Assembly: GCA_013361525.1 (NCBI GenBank)
Contig: JABFXY010000006.1
Coordinates: 1 to 64,000 of the forward strand
Direction: 5' to 3'
Length of the DNA stretch: 64,000 nucleotides
Source: Polyangiaceae bacterium
Lineage (GTDB): Bacteria; Myxococcota_A; Polyangia; Polyangiales; Polyangiaceae
The translations under genes were made by a program, and so were the position numbers. Under the pieces are notes generated by a model. It worked only from the letters and a program-made list of their open reading frames with translations. It was not told the DNA's origin and did not search any database. Below are positions 1 through 8,381 of the stretch, in pieces. The first letter of the stretch is position 1. Each line of letters opens with the position of its first letter.

Positions 1-319
1 GGCCGGTCTCGCTCCGCTCGACGTGGCCTGCCCCACTCGGCTCTTTTTTTCGCGCGCGCACGACGGCTCGGGTCCCGCCTGGGGGGTGTGCTCGCTGCGC
101 TCGCACTGGCACCCAAGCCTGTGCGCGCCCTGTTCCACGCTTCAGCGCAGTTGCCGACGGCGGCCGATGGCCGCCTCCTGAGAGCTTTCGATGTCTTTTC
201 GCGCGCGCATCGACTCTTGTGCGCGCGGAATTTTTTCTGATGTCGTGTGACCAGCCGAGTGTCCGGGCCTGCACCTTTTGACGTGACGGCAAAAGGGGGT
301 GTAACACCGGGACTACACC
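1..319. other. Leading non-coding stretch, no gene recognised
   Basis: I see no convincing coding region here. The stretch has GC-rich low-complexity pieces and short T runs near 45-51 and 232-238. It ends at the ATG of the VKOR gene at 320, so it presumably holds that gene's promoter and perhaps the 3' flank of a gene to the left. No clear -35/-10 pair could be assigned. Confidence 0.4.
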
Positions 320-1663
320 ATGAATCAACGAACAGTGGTTCCTGGCGTGGTCGGCGTCGTCGCGAGCGTGATCGGTGGCGCCGCTGCTGCAGTATCGACC
401 CACGACTACGCTCAACACCTGGATCGAAGGCTTCACGGCACCCATTGCTCGTTCATCCCGGGCTTGGGTGACGCCGAAGCGGACAACGCCTGCACGACCG
501 CGCTGCAAAGCCCCTACTCGGCCTTCCTCAAGGAACAGTTTTGGGGCGGCATCCCGATCAGCCTGTTCGCGCTGGGCGCGTTTTCCTTCACGTTCGCGCT
601 CGCGCTCTATCTGATCCTGGCGCGAAACACGGCGTCGAAGCGAACACGGCTCGCGTACTTCCTCGTCACGCTGGGGCCGCTCGCGGCTTCGCTCGTGATG
701 TTCGTGATCTCGGCCACGAAGCTGGGGCAATTCTGCAAGACGTGCGTCGCGATCTACGTGGCGTCGATCGGCTTGTTCGTCTCGGGCATCCTCGCGCTCG
801 TCACGACACGTACGCCCTTCGCCGCCGTCGCTCCCGCGGGTCAACCGCCCGCGCCGCGCCCTCCGCGGTCCGCGGATCCCGACGCGACCGCGGCGGATCC
901 CGAGCCTTGGCATCAACGCCCCGGCGCACCGGTCGCGAAGACGGTGGTCGATGGGCAAGACCGCGCGCCGATCCCCATGGGCAGCTGGGCCGCGCCCGTG
1001 GGGCTGCTCGCGGCGATGGCGACCGCGACCGCGATCCCCGCGGTGGTCTATGCGGGCACGGTCCCGGACTACAAAGACCGCATCGTCGCGTGCGGCGCCC
1101 TTCCGAAGCCGGACACCGTCAACGATGTCCTGGTGAAGGTGAAGACGTCGAACCCGTCGTTGCCGGCGCTCACCGTGGAGGATCCGCTTTGCCCGAACTG
1201 CAAAGCCTTCCACGATCGGCTCGTCAGCGAGGGCTTGTACGACAAGCTCGATCTGCGCGTGGTGATCTTCCCGCTCGACAGCGAGTGCAACTGGAACCTC
1301 AAGAAGGCGCTCCACCCGGGCGCGTGTGTGCTCGCGAAGGCGTTCCTCTGCGCGGAGAAGACGGGCGATCCGCGCGAGGTGCTCGAGTGGTCGTACGAGC
1401 ACCAGGAGGAGCTCACGACCGCGGGGAAATCCGACCCGGCGCAGCTCCGCCAGAAGGTGAAGGGGCGCTTTCCGTCGCTGGACGCTTGCATCGACTCGAA
1501 GGAGACGGAAAAACGCCTCGAGTCGGTGATGCGCTTCGCGATCGACAACAACCTGCGGGTCTCGACGCCGCAGCTGTTCCTCGGCCCCAGCTACACGCGC
1601 GTTTGCCCCGAGGACACGGACATCGGACTTTCGTACGCCGTACGGCATCTCGATCGAAAATGA
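320..1663 (+). CDS. VKOR-thioredoxin (DsbA-like) fusion membrane protein
   Basis: Predicted disulfide-forming enzyme joining a vitamin K epoxide reductase domain to a periplasmic thioredoxin-like domain. In this family VKOR reoxidises the thioredoxin partner and passes electrons to quinone. The N-terminal half has hydrophobic helices at about residues 9-25, 75-100, 111-131 and 141-162, loop cysteines C43 and C58, and the active CxxC C139-C142 in an FCKTC motif. A proline-rich linker (about 165-220) and one more helix (223-246) lead to a soluble domain with CPNC at 291-294, the thioredoxin-type active site. The ATG at 320 starts directly before the first helix, but the ribosome site is weak. 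A six-cysteine OmpA-like gene follows after 25 bp and could be a client, which is inference. Confidence 0.85.
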   Translation: MNQRTVVPGVVGVVASVIGGAAAAVSTHDYAQHLDRRLHGTHCSFIPGLGDAEADNACTTALQSPYSAFLKEQFWGGIPISLFALGAFSFTFALALYLILARNTASKRTRLAYFLVTLGPLAASLVMFVISATKLGQFCKTCVAIYVASIGLFVSGILALVTTRTPFAAVAPAGQPPAPRPPRSADPDATAADPEPWHQRPGAPVAKTVVDGQDRAPIPMGSWAAPVGLLAAMATATAIPAVVYAGTVPDYKDRIVACGALPKPDTVNDVLVKVKTSNPSLPALTVEDPLCPNCKAFHDRLVSEGLYDKLDLRVVIFPLDSECNWNLKKALHPGACVLAKAFLCAEKTGDPREVLEWSYEHQEELTTAGKSDPAQLRQKVKGRFPSLDACIDSKETEKRLESVMRFAIDNNLRVSTPQLFLGPSYTRVCPEDTDIGLSYAVRHLDRK

Positions 1664-1688
1664 CGAAGGGCCCCCACGAGGTGAAACC

Positions 1689-2393
1689 ATGAATACCCCC
1701 GTGATCGTCGGAGCATTGACCGGCGTCGCGCTGCTCGGCGCGTCTTCGATCTACGTCGAGCGTCAGGTGTCGGCCTCCAAGGAGCGGCTCGAAAACCCGG
1801 AGGCGGTGCCGGAGGAGGCGCAAGCAGCCGTCGCCGACCATGCCGAGGCGGAGTACTGCACGCCGAAGTTTCGCGAGGTCCTCGCGCGCGTCGTGCAGGC
1901 CTGCGGCCTCGGCGGCCAGGACGCGCGCCGCGGCTGCGAGCCGGTCGACGTGCGGAGCTTCGCGTCGATCTCCGACGACGATTTCAACGCGCTTTTCGAT
2001 CCGCTCGTGAAGCGCGGGGCCATCGTGTTGTTCGACGACAACTCGGAGAAGCTCGACGACGCCGCGAAGAAGATCATCTCGGAGAAGTGGGACGAGCGAA
2101 AAGGCGCGCGCTACTTCTTCGTCGTCGCGCGCGCCTCGAAGACGGGCACCGCGAGCTACAACGAGCAGCTGTCGCAAAAGCGCGCGAACAGCGTCTTCTT
2201 CCACCTCGAAGAGGTGTCGAAGGAGGAGAAGGACCTCGACAAGAAGGTCGGCATGTTGTGGCTCGGCAGCCAATACGCGCAGCTGAAACAGGACTACTGC
2301 GGGACGTGGCAAACATCGCGCCCGGGCAAGTCCTGCAACGACCAAGCGATCAACCGCAGCGCGTTCGTTTCGTGGGTCGATTGCCGCCTCTGA
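1689..2393 (+). CDS. Membrane-anchored OmpA-like domain protein
   Basis: A 234-aa protein with one N-terminal hydrophobic segment (about residues 4-22), probably an uncleaved anchor or signal. Its C-terminal half resembles the OmpA peptidoglycan-binding fold: an ILFDDNSEKLDDAAKKI-type stretch, then a segment with small residues and a YNEQLSQKRANSV helix, matching the family's YN-LS-RA-V pattern. The match is partial, so peptidoglycan binding is not certain. Six cysteines lie outside the anchor, fitting the disulfide-forming enzyme encoded 25 bp upstream. GAGGTG sits just upstream of the ATG at 1689. The FAD oxidase gene follows after 25 bp, so the three genes likely form one operon. Confidence 0.65.
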   Translation: MNTPVIVGALTGVALLGASSIYVERQVSASKERLENPEAVPEEAQAAVADHAEAEYCTPKFREVLARVVQACGLGGQDARRGCEPVDVRSFASISDDDFNALFDPLVKRGAIVLFDDNSEKLDDAAKKIISEKWDERKGARYFFVVARASKTGTASYNEQLSQKRANSVFFHLEEVSKEEKDLDKKVGMLWLGSQYAQLKQDYCGTWQTSRPGKSCNDQAINRSAFVSWVDCRL

Positions 2394-2418
2394 GCGGGCA
2401 CCGAGCGGTCGCGCGCTC

Positions 2419-4014
2419 GTGACCTCGCGTCGCGGTTTCCTTCTAGCGACGGCCGGCGGCTTCGCCGTCGGCCAGCTCGCCCCGCCGCCGCGCGCATCGA
2501 CGGGCGCGCTGATCGGCGCTTCTCACAACCGCGGTCATTTGCTTCGCGACGCAGCGAAGCTCGCGCCGCCCTCGTCGGTCGAGCGAGCCGACGTGGTGAT
2601 CGTCGGCGGCGGCGTGAGCGGCCTCTCCGCGGCGTGGCGTCTCTCGGCGCTGGGTGTCGACGCCGTCGTCCTCGAGCTCGAATCGTTCATCGGGGGGACG
2701 AGCTCGTGGGGCGAAGACGGCGTCGTCCCGCACCCGTGGGGCGCGCACTATCTGCCCGTGCCGAACATCGAGGCTCGCCCTGCGCTGCGCCTGCTCGCGG
2801 ACATGGGCGTGCTCACCGGTTGGGACGCCGCGAATCGTCCGCGGTTCGAGCCGCGGATGCTCTGCCACGCGCCGGACGACCGCATCTTCTACCGGGGCGC
2901 GTGGCACCTCGGTCTCGTGCCCCAGGCGGCGCTCGAGGCGCCCGAGCTCGCGGAGGTGAAGCGCTTCGTCGAGATCGCAGAGTCGTACACGCAGCGGCGC
3001 GGAAACGACGGCCGCTTCTTCTTTCAGATCCCGATCGGCGAGTCGTCTCGTGACCCGGAGGCGCTCGAGCTCGATCAGATGACGATGGCGGAGTGGCTCG
3101 ACGAAAAGGGCTTCACCTCACCTTTCGTCCGCTGGTTCGTGAAGTACGCGACGCTCGACGACTTCGGCGCGGATCTCACCGACGTCTCGGCGTGGGCCGG
3201 GCTCCACTACTTCGCCGCACGAAAGCTCGAAGGGCCGGAGCTCGAAGGCAGCCACTACCTCGTGTGGCCCGAGGGCAACGGCCACCTCGTGCGAGCGCTG
3301 CTCGAGCGAACCGACGCGCGCATCGTGCACGACGCGGTGACGTTGAACGTCGAGCCGACGACCGACGGCGCGAGCGTTCTCTACCTCGACGCGTCCACGG
3401 GAAAGACGCGACGAATCGATGCGAACGGCGTGCTGCTCGCGGTGCCCGGGTTCATCGCCAATCGCATCGCGCCGAGCGTGCGGCGCTCTCCCATCGTGCG
3501 AAAGAGCTCTCCGTGGGTGGTCGCGAACCTCCACGTCGAGCGTCCCATCACCAACGACCTCGCGTGGGATTCGGTGATCTACGAATCCGAAGGGCTCGGC
3601 TACGTCGACGCCTCGCACCAGCTCACGCCCCCGCGCGAACCCACCGTGCTCACGTACTTCCGCGCATTCGGCGAAGCCGATGTCGCAGCACGGCGCCGCG
3701 TCCTCGAAGGCCGATCCTGGGAGCTTCTCGCGCGCGACGTATTCGAAGACCTCGGGAGCGCGCACCCCGATCTCGCGGAGCGAACCTCGCGCATCGACTT
3801 CGCCGTCTGGGGACACGCGATGCCTCGACCGACGAAGGGTTTCCTCGGTGCGACGCCCTTCGAGCCGAGCGTGCTGCTCGACGATCGGATCGCGTGGGCC
3901 CACGTCGATCAACAAGGAATCGCGCTCTTCGAGGAAGGTCAGCGCGCCGGTGTCGTCGCCGCCGAAGCCATCGCGGAGGCGATTGGCGTGAACGTCGACG
4001 AGACGTGGCTCTAA
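2419..4014 (+). CDS. Tat-exported FAD-dependent amine-oxidase-like protein
   Basis: A 531-aa flavoprotein of the amine oxidase/protoporphyrinogen oxidase type. The N terminus carries a twin-arginine signal (SRRGFL at residues 3-8 plus a hydrophobic run), so it is probably folded with FAD in the cytoplasm and exported by Tat. The FAD-binding Rossmann motif VIVGGGVSGLSAAW lies at about 60-73, followed by the acidic ribose-binding strand end and the GG motif of this family. Substrate is unknown. The start is a GTG at 2419, the only one that keeps the Tat signal. It follows the OmpA-like gene by 25 bp and ends 14 bp from the convergent PP2C gene. Confidence 0.78.
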   Translation: MTSRRGFLLATAGGFAVGQLAPPPRASTGALIGASHNRGHLLRDAAKLAPPSSVERADVVIVGGGVSGLSAAWRLSALGVDAVVLELESFIGGTSSWGEDGVVPHPWGAHYLPVPNIEARPALRLLADMGVLTGWDAANRPRFEPRMLCHAPDDRIFYRGAWHLGLVPQAALEAPELAEVKRFVEIAESYTQRRGNDGRFFFQIPIGESSRDPEALELDQMTMAEWLDEKGFTSPFVRWFVKYATLDDFGADLTDVSAWAGLHYFAARKLEGPELEGSHYLVWPEGNGHLVRALLERTDARIVHDAVTLNVEPTTDGASVLYLDASTGKTRRIDANGVLLAVPGFIANRIAPSVRRSPIVRKSSPWVVANLHVERPITNDLAWDSVIYESEGLGYVDASHQLTPPREPTVLTYFRAFGEADVAARRRVLEGRSWELLARDVFEDLGSAHPDLAERTSRIDFAVWGHAMPRPTKGFLGATPFEPSVLLDDRIAWAHVDQQGIALFEEGQRAGVVAAEAIAEAIGVNVDETWL

Positions 4015-4028
4015 TCGCGCAGCGCGAT

Positions 4029-4808
4029 TCAGGTCACGTGCGCGAGGGTGACGGTGACGTTGTCGCCGCCGCCCGACGCGTTCGCGCGGTCGACGAGCTC
4101 GTCGACGCAAGACTCGAGGCGCTCTTTCGAACCGTCGAGCTTCGCGCCGATGATGGCGTCACGGATCTCCGCGGACGAGATCTGCCCGGTGAGGCCGTCG
4201 GAGCAGAGAAGGTAGACGTCGCCCGGCTGGACCTCGCTCTTTCGCACGTCGACCTGCACCTCTTCGCGGATGCCGAGCGCGCGCGTGATGACGTTCTTCG
4301 GCAGCTGCCCGATCTCTTCTTGCGTCATCCACGGCGCGACGTGGATGGCGTCGCTCACCAGCGAATGATCCCGCGTCATCGACTCCAGGGCACCGCGGCG
4401 AAAGCGCGAACAGCGGCTGTCGCCGACGTGTGCGACGGCGAACTGACTCAAGTCGGACGAGAACATGCCTGCGACGCAGGTCGTGCCCATTCCGAAGTCG
4501 ACGAGCGTCTTCAACGAGCGATCGAAGATGCGCCGGTTCGCGAGGCGAATCCCGGTGCAGAGATAGTTCTCTTCGTCGGAGAGACGATCGTCGTACGGGA
4601 ATGGCCACGTCGCGTCCGGACGCACCGTGACCACGAAGAAATCGTGGAGCGTGGTCACCGCGAGCTGGCTCGCGACGCGGCCTGACCGATGCCCGCCGAG
4701 ACCATCGGCGACGGCCATCATTCGGTACTGCGGCAGGATCAAGAACGCGTCTTCGTTGAGATCGCGCTGTCTGCCGATATCGGTCTTGCCGGCGAAGACG
4801 ACGTTCAA
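4029..4808 (-). CDS. PP2C-family protein serine/threonine phosphatase
   Basis: A metal-dependent phosphatase of about 259 aa, a full-length PP2C domain with no other parts. Visible family motifs in order are TDIGRQRDLNEDAF, VADGLGGHRSG (metal-binding Asp and Gly), AHVGDSR, LLCSDGLT and GGDNVTV. It probably reverses Hanks-kinase phosphorylation in the cytoplasm; several such kinases lie in this window. I chose the TTG at 4808 because AAGGGAG lies 5 nt upstream and the PP2C fold starts there. An in-frame extension upstream would run deep into the MocR gene with no domain. Its start lies 26 bp after the MocR stop, so the two may be co-transcribed. Confidence 0.85.
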   Translation of the reverse strand: MNVVFAGKTDIGRQRDLNEDAFLILPQYRMMAVADGLGGHRSGRVASQLAVTTLHDFFVVTVRPDATWPFPYDDRLSDEENYLCTGIRLANRRIFDRSLKTLVDFGMGTTCVAGMFSSDLSQFAVAHVGDSRCSRFRRGALESMTRDHSLVSDAIHVAPWMTQEEIGQLPKNVITRALGIREEVQVDVRKSEVQPGDVYLLCSDGLTGQISSAEIRDAIIGAKLDGSKERLESCVDELVDRANASGGGDNVTVTLAHVT

Positions 4809-4813
4809 ACCTG

Positions 4814-4820
4814 CTCCCTT
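4814..4820 (-). promoter_or_regulatory. Ribosome binding site fixing a TTG start (PP2C)
   Basis: AAGGGAG on the minus strand, 5 nt before the TTG at 4808. It supports the shorter start of the phosphatase over in-frame upstream starts. Confidence 0.55.
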
Positions 4821-4834
4821 GGGAGTGGAAGGTA

Positions 4835-6340
4835 TCACCGCTGCGCGCGGTGCAACGCCCTTTCCTTTTGAATGCACGTGAGGGCGTCCGCCATCTTGCG
4901 CACACCGGCCGTGAGACGCGCCTCGGTTTCGGCGGCGAACCCGAGACGTATCGCACGCAGCCTGGAGCCATCGAAGGTGAACCGGCGCCCCGTCTGGAAA
5001 ACCACGCCGCGCTCGAGGCAGGCCGCGGCCCAAGCCTCGACGTCGACAGCCGGCGCACGAAGCCACAGCGCGATGCCTCCGCGAGGTAGCTCGAACGAAA
5101 CGTGCTCGCCCAGGTGAGCCTCCAAGGCTGCAGCCAAAGCGCCGCGACGAGCCGCGTAGACGCTGCGCATTTTGCGGGCGTGGCGAGCGATCTCACCGTC
5201 GGCGGCGAGCTCGGCCAAGGCCCGCTCCAGCAATCGATCGCCTTGGCGGTCGACGACGACGCGGAGCGAAGCGATTCGTTCGAGCAACGGTGCCGGCGCG
5301 ACGACGAAACCGATCCGCAGAGCGGGCGCGAGGATCTTCGAGAGTGTCCCGATATAGACCACTTGCCCCGTTCGATCGGCGCTGGCCAGCGGCGTGACGG
5401 GCCTGCCCTCGTAGTGAAACTCGTGATCGTAGTCGTCCTCGAACAGCGCGAGCTTGTGCCGCCGCGCGAGCTCGAGGAGGGCGATCCGCCTCCCCGGCGC
5501 GAGGAGCGCGGTCGTCGGGTATTGATGGTGCGGCGTCAGGTAAACAGCGCGCAGCTTTCGCCCCTCTGCGGCGCACCGCTCGACGGCCGCTTCGAGCGCG
5601 TCTACGTCGATGCCACCGCCGTCGACGGCAACGGGCACCAGCTCCGCACCTGCATGACGAAGCGCGAGCCATGCCGGCCGGTAACCGAGCGCTTCGACGG
5701 CGACGCGGTCCCCAGGCCTCACGACGGCACGGGCCGCGAGGTAGAGCGCCATCTGGCTACCGCGGGTGACGACGAGATCGTCGCTGCCGACGGCGAGCCC
5801 TCGGGTGCGGCTCAACGTCTCGGCAAGAGCGTTTCGCAGCGCCGGTTCGCCGCGAGGATCGCCGTAACCGAACAGCTCCGCCGAGCGCGGCGCCGTGACG
5901 ATGCGGCGGTAGGCACGCCCGAGCGCGCTCGCAGGAACCAGGCGAAGATCGGGCATCCCGCCGAGCATCAAGATCGCGCCCTTCGGCGGAGGGGGCGACG
6001 ACCAATCCTCCATCCCAGGGCCGAGCTCGAAGCCGATCGTCGCGGACGAGCGAGCCGCCGCTTGCGCGGCGAACCGCCGCGGCTTCGGATCCGGAAGATC
6101 CCGTCGAATCCGCGTCGCGCGCGCGGCGGCCGTCTCGATCCATCCCTCGAGCTCCAGCTCGCGCAGCGCGGCGAGGATCGTGTTGCGATGAACGCCGAGA
6201 TCCTGCGCGAGCCGTCGCGAGCCCGGCAGCGCGTCACCGGGACGAAGCCTGCCGCGGCGCACGTCCGCGACGACCGCCTGCGCGATACGCGCGTAGAGCG
6301 GTGCCTCGCCTTCCTCGACATCCAACGCGAAACCTTCCAT
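4835..6340 (-). CDS. MocR/PdxR-type GntR-aminotransferase transcriptional regulator
   Basis: A 501-aa regulator with an N-terminal GntR winged helix (about residues 14-80, including the LPGSRRLAQDLGVHRNTI recognition helix region) joined to a fold-type I aminotransferase domain (about 115-490). The PLP-binding lysine is K335 in GTLSK, with the DDYD motif at 302-305 typical of the fold. Members of this family sense PLP or an amino acid and often activate a divergent gene. Here the divergent gene is the GNAT acetyltransferase starting at 6434, and the gap holds a dyad. The PP2C gene follows 26 bp after the stop. PdxR proper controls PLP synthesis, but no pdx gene is near, so the target is unknown. 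Confidence 0.88.
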   Translation of the reverse strand: MEGFALDVEEGEAPLYARIAQAVVADVRRGRLRPGDALPGSRRLAQDLGVHRNTILAALRELELEGWIETAAARATRIRRDLPDPKPRRFAAQAAARSSATIGFELGPGMEDWSSPPPPKGAILMLGGMPDLRLVPASALGRAYRRIVTAPRSAELFGYGDPRGEPALRNALAETLSRTRGLAVGSDDLVVTRGSQMALYLAARAVVRPGDRVAVEALGYRPAWLALRHAGAELVPVAVDGGGIDVDALEAAVERCAAEGRKLRAVYLTPHHQYPTTALLAPGRRIALLELARRHKLALFEDDYDHEFHYEGRPVTPLASADRTGQVVYIGTLSKILAPALRIGFVVAPAPLLERIASLRVVVDRQGDRLLERALAELAADGEIARHARKMRSVYAARRGALAAALEAHLGEHVSFELPRGGIALWLRAPAVDVEAWAAACLERGVVFQTGRRFTFDGSRLRAIRLGFAAETEARLTAGVRKMADALTCIQKERALHRAQR

Positions 6341-6367
6341 TGGCGCCTCGTCCTGACGTGCTGCGGA

Positions 6368-6414
6368 ACTGGTCTATCTACAATATCACTTCTGGATCTT
6401 TCTGGCAGACCAGT
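6368..6414. promoter_or_regulatory. Inverted repeat between mocR and the GNAT gene, possible operator
   Basis: Perfect 8-bp arms ACTGGTCT (6368-6375) and AGACCAGT (6407-6414) are spaced 39 bp centre to centre. Two CTGG-containing direct repeats, CTGGTCTATCT and CTGGATCTTTCT, lie in the same interval. MocR regulators commonly bind repeated sites in a divergent promoter, so this is the likely operator. The region is also the most AT-rich part of the gap. Confidence 0.5.
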
Positions 6415-6433
6415 CTCGCCCTACCCCAGCGAC

Positions 6434-7105
6434 ATGCGCCGTCACGTCTTCGCGACCGCCTTCGACATCGCCGTGGATGTCTTTCGCCACGCCCTTCACG
6501 TTCATCGCGCCTCCATACTTCCCACCGCCGAAGATCGCGCGCGGGCTCTGGAGCTCCTGTGGAAGCGCGGCGACAGCGCCGATCCGCGCGCCATCGAAGC
6601 GATTCGAGCAGCGAACCCGAAGGACGAGGCGCCGGCGTTTCTTCGCGGTCCGCGCGGCAGCACGCTTTCGGTCGCGCTCGGCGAAGGTGACGCCGAGGCG
6701 AGCGCGGAGCTGCTGCGCGACACGTATTGGAACGATCGCTTCAGCCCCGACAGCCTGGTGCGCGCAGCGAAGGGCTCGAACGCGTGGGTCGGCGCCCACG
6801 ACGAGCAGCGAAGGCTCGTCGGCGCCGCGCGCGCGGTCACCGACGGGGCGAAACACGCGTGGATTTACGACGTCATCGTGGAGCCCTCGTGGCGTGCGTC
6901 GGGGCTCGGACAGGCATTGATGCGCCTCTTGCTCGATCACCCAGCGGTTCGAGGAGCCGCGTTCGTGCACCTCGGGACGCGCGACGCCCAGCTCTTCTAC
7001 CGAAAGCTGGGCTTCGTCGAGTCGAACGAGATCGAGCGGCCGTATGCGTCGACGACCATGACCCTGGCTAGAGCGCCGCGAGGTCGAGGAAACGAAGCAC
7101 CGTGA
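6434..7105 (+). CDS. GNAT-family N-acetyltransferase
   Basis: A 223-aa protein whose C-terminal half has the GNAT acetyl-CoA fold: the beta-4 strand WIYDVIVEPSWRASGLGQALMRLLL (listed here in parts: DVIVEPSWR then GLGQALM), which is the V-x-P-x-x-R-x-x-G-x-G motif A, and a late FYRKLGF motif typical of motif B. The N-terminal 90 residues have no recognised domain. The ATG at 6434 is the first after the divergent MocR promoter. Substrate is unknown, but MocR control would suggest an amine or amino-acid derivative. Its 3' end overlaps the convergent lipoprotein gene by 38 bp. Confidence 0.75.
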   Translation: MRRHVFATAFDIAVDVFRHALHVHRASILPTAEDRARALELLWKRGDSADPRAIEAIRAANPKDEAPAFLRGPRGSTLSVALGEGDAEASAELLRDTYWNDRFSPDSLVRAAKGSNAWVGAHDEQRRLVGAARAVTDGAKHAWIYDVIVEPSWRASGLGQALMRLLLDHPAVRGAAFVHLGTRDAQLFYRKLGFVESNEIERPYASTTMTLARAPRGRGNEAP

Positions 7106-8285
7106 AGTACGGCTGATCATCGTTGCCCGCCACGATCCCTGCGTGCACGGCCTGGTCGCCTTTCGTGTCGAGCGCCATGCCGAAGGCGAAGCTGCCGTCG
7201 GGACCGCGGTACGCGTCGTCCCAGGCGAAGGTTCCGTCGCTCGCGTACGCGCGAACGAACATTTCAGCGCTCACCGCGGTGTCGGTCGGATACGCAAAGC
7301 CGCCGACGAGGACGTCACCGTCCTCACTGACCGCGAGGCTCATCGCGCCCAGGAGCGTCGTATCGGAGCGCACGTCGTCGATGGTCCAACCCCCGCCCTC
7401 GAGGTCGTGTTTGCAGATCAGCAGGTGAGCGTCGGCCTGTCCGCCGCTGGCCGTATAGATCGCGCCATCGGGACCGACCGCGAGGAGCGGTCCACCCGCG
7501 GGGCCGAGGTGCGCGTCGATCGGGCCATCGCCGCCGATGATGCGGATCTCGGAGCTCTGGATCGTGCCCCCGGCGTCGAGGTCCGACTTCAGCACGACGA
7601 AGCCGCCGTTTGGATGACGCACGACCGTCGACGCCATCGCGGCGTCGGCGGAGCGCGTGCCTTCGCGAAGATCCATTCCCGTCGTTCCGTCCGGCTTCAC
7701 GTGCACGAGTGCCGCGAGCCTTTGCGCTGCGCTGCCGTGGGTTCCGTCGTCCTCTCCTGCGAGGATGACGCCGGCGCCGATATCGGGCGAAGCGGCCGCG
7801 ACGTCGGCACCGGCGATGTCCGCGACCTCTGCTTCCGATGTAACGACCCCGGCGGCGTCGTAGAAGACCAGCCACGACCCAGCGACGCCGTCGCCCCGAT
7901 TGACCTGCGAGAGGACGGCCAACGAGCCGTCGTCGGTGAGCGTCGCTGCGCGAACGTCGTAGAGCCCGTGGCCGAGCGCGCTCGTCGCGCGTTGGTCGTT
8001 CCACAGCGGATTGCCGCTCGTGTCGTAGCTCTCGACGCCGAGAGCGGGCACGTCGCCCTCGAGGACGAGACCAACCACCGCGATGGTTCCATCCGGGCGG
8101 ATCACGACCTCGCGCGGCGCGAAGATCGGGCTGTCCATGACCAGGGAGCGCGCTTCGGTGCCGCCCGGGTCGCTTCCACCCTCGGGAGGATCCGTCTCGT
8201 TGGTCTCTCCCGTGTCATCGGGGTCGATGATCACACTCGAACACGCCGTCAAAGCCAGGCTCAGCGTAAGCAACGCTCTTTTCAT
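7068..8285 (-). CDS. Lipoprotein, repeat (propeller-like) domain of unknown function
   Basis: A 405-aa predicted lipoprotein. The signal MKRALLTLSLALTAC ends in the lipobox LTAC, with Cys 15 as the lipidated residue, followed by an acidic Asp/Glu/Gly/Pro linker to about 48. The remainder shows repeated short beta-strand patterns such as GTIAVVGLV, GSLAVLSQV, GGFVVLKS, GAIYTASG and DVLVGGFAY about 45 residues apart, which suggests a beta-propeller of the SBBP or delta-60 type. No catalytic motif was recognised. It is convergent with the acetyltransferase, overlapping it by 38 bp, and lies downstream of rtcB on the same strand, separated by a strong hairpin. Confidence 0.7.
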   Translation of the reverse strand: MKRALLTLSLALTACSSVIIDPDDTGETNETDPPEGGSDPGGTEARSLVMDSPIFAPREVVIRPDGTIAVVGLVLEGDVPALGVESYDTSGNPLWNDQRATSALGHGLYDVRAATLTDDGSLAVLSQVNRGDGVAGSWLVFYDAAGVVTSEAEVADIAGADVAAASPDIGAGVILAGEDDGTHGSAAQRLAALVHVKPDGTTGMDLREGTRSADAAMASTVVRHPNGGFVVLKSDLDAGGTIQSSEIRIIGGDGPIDAHLGPAGGPLLAVGPDGAIYTASGGQADAHLLICKHDLEGGGWTIDDVRSDTTLLGAMSLAVSEDGDVLVGGFAYPTDTAVSAEMFVRAYASDGTFAWDDAYRGPDGSFAFGMALDTKGDQAVHAGIVAGNDDQPYFTVLRFLDLAAL

Positions 8286-8345
8286 GCGCTCATCGTGAGC
8301 AGGCGCCCGGCTCGCGTCGGCTTAATCCGACTTATTCCGATCCCC

Positions 8346-8374
8346 GCCGCCCCCGGTGTTGTGCCGGGGGCGGC
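8346..8374 (-). terminator. GC-rich hairpin downstream of rtcB
   Basis: Perfect 11-bp stem (GCCGCCCCCGG and its complement) with a 7-nt loop, 8 bp beyond the rtcB stop. There is no T run on the minus strand, so it may act as an RNA 3'-end stabiliser or a weak terminator. Confidence 0.5.
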
Positions 8375-8381
8375 AGGACGG

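Noticed and set aside
3093-4685. Long plus-strand frame across the FAD oxidase and PP2C genes
   Set aside because: Arg-rich translation without domains, in conflict with two well-supported genes.
5102-6433. Upstream extension of the GNAT gene across the MocR gene
   Set aside because: The translation before 6434 is low-complexity and overlaps a clear MocR domain on the other strand; the GNAT fold starts after 6434.
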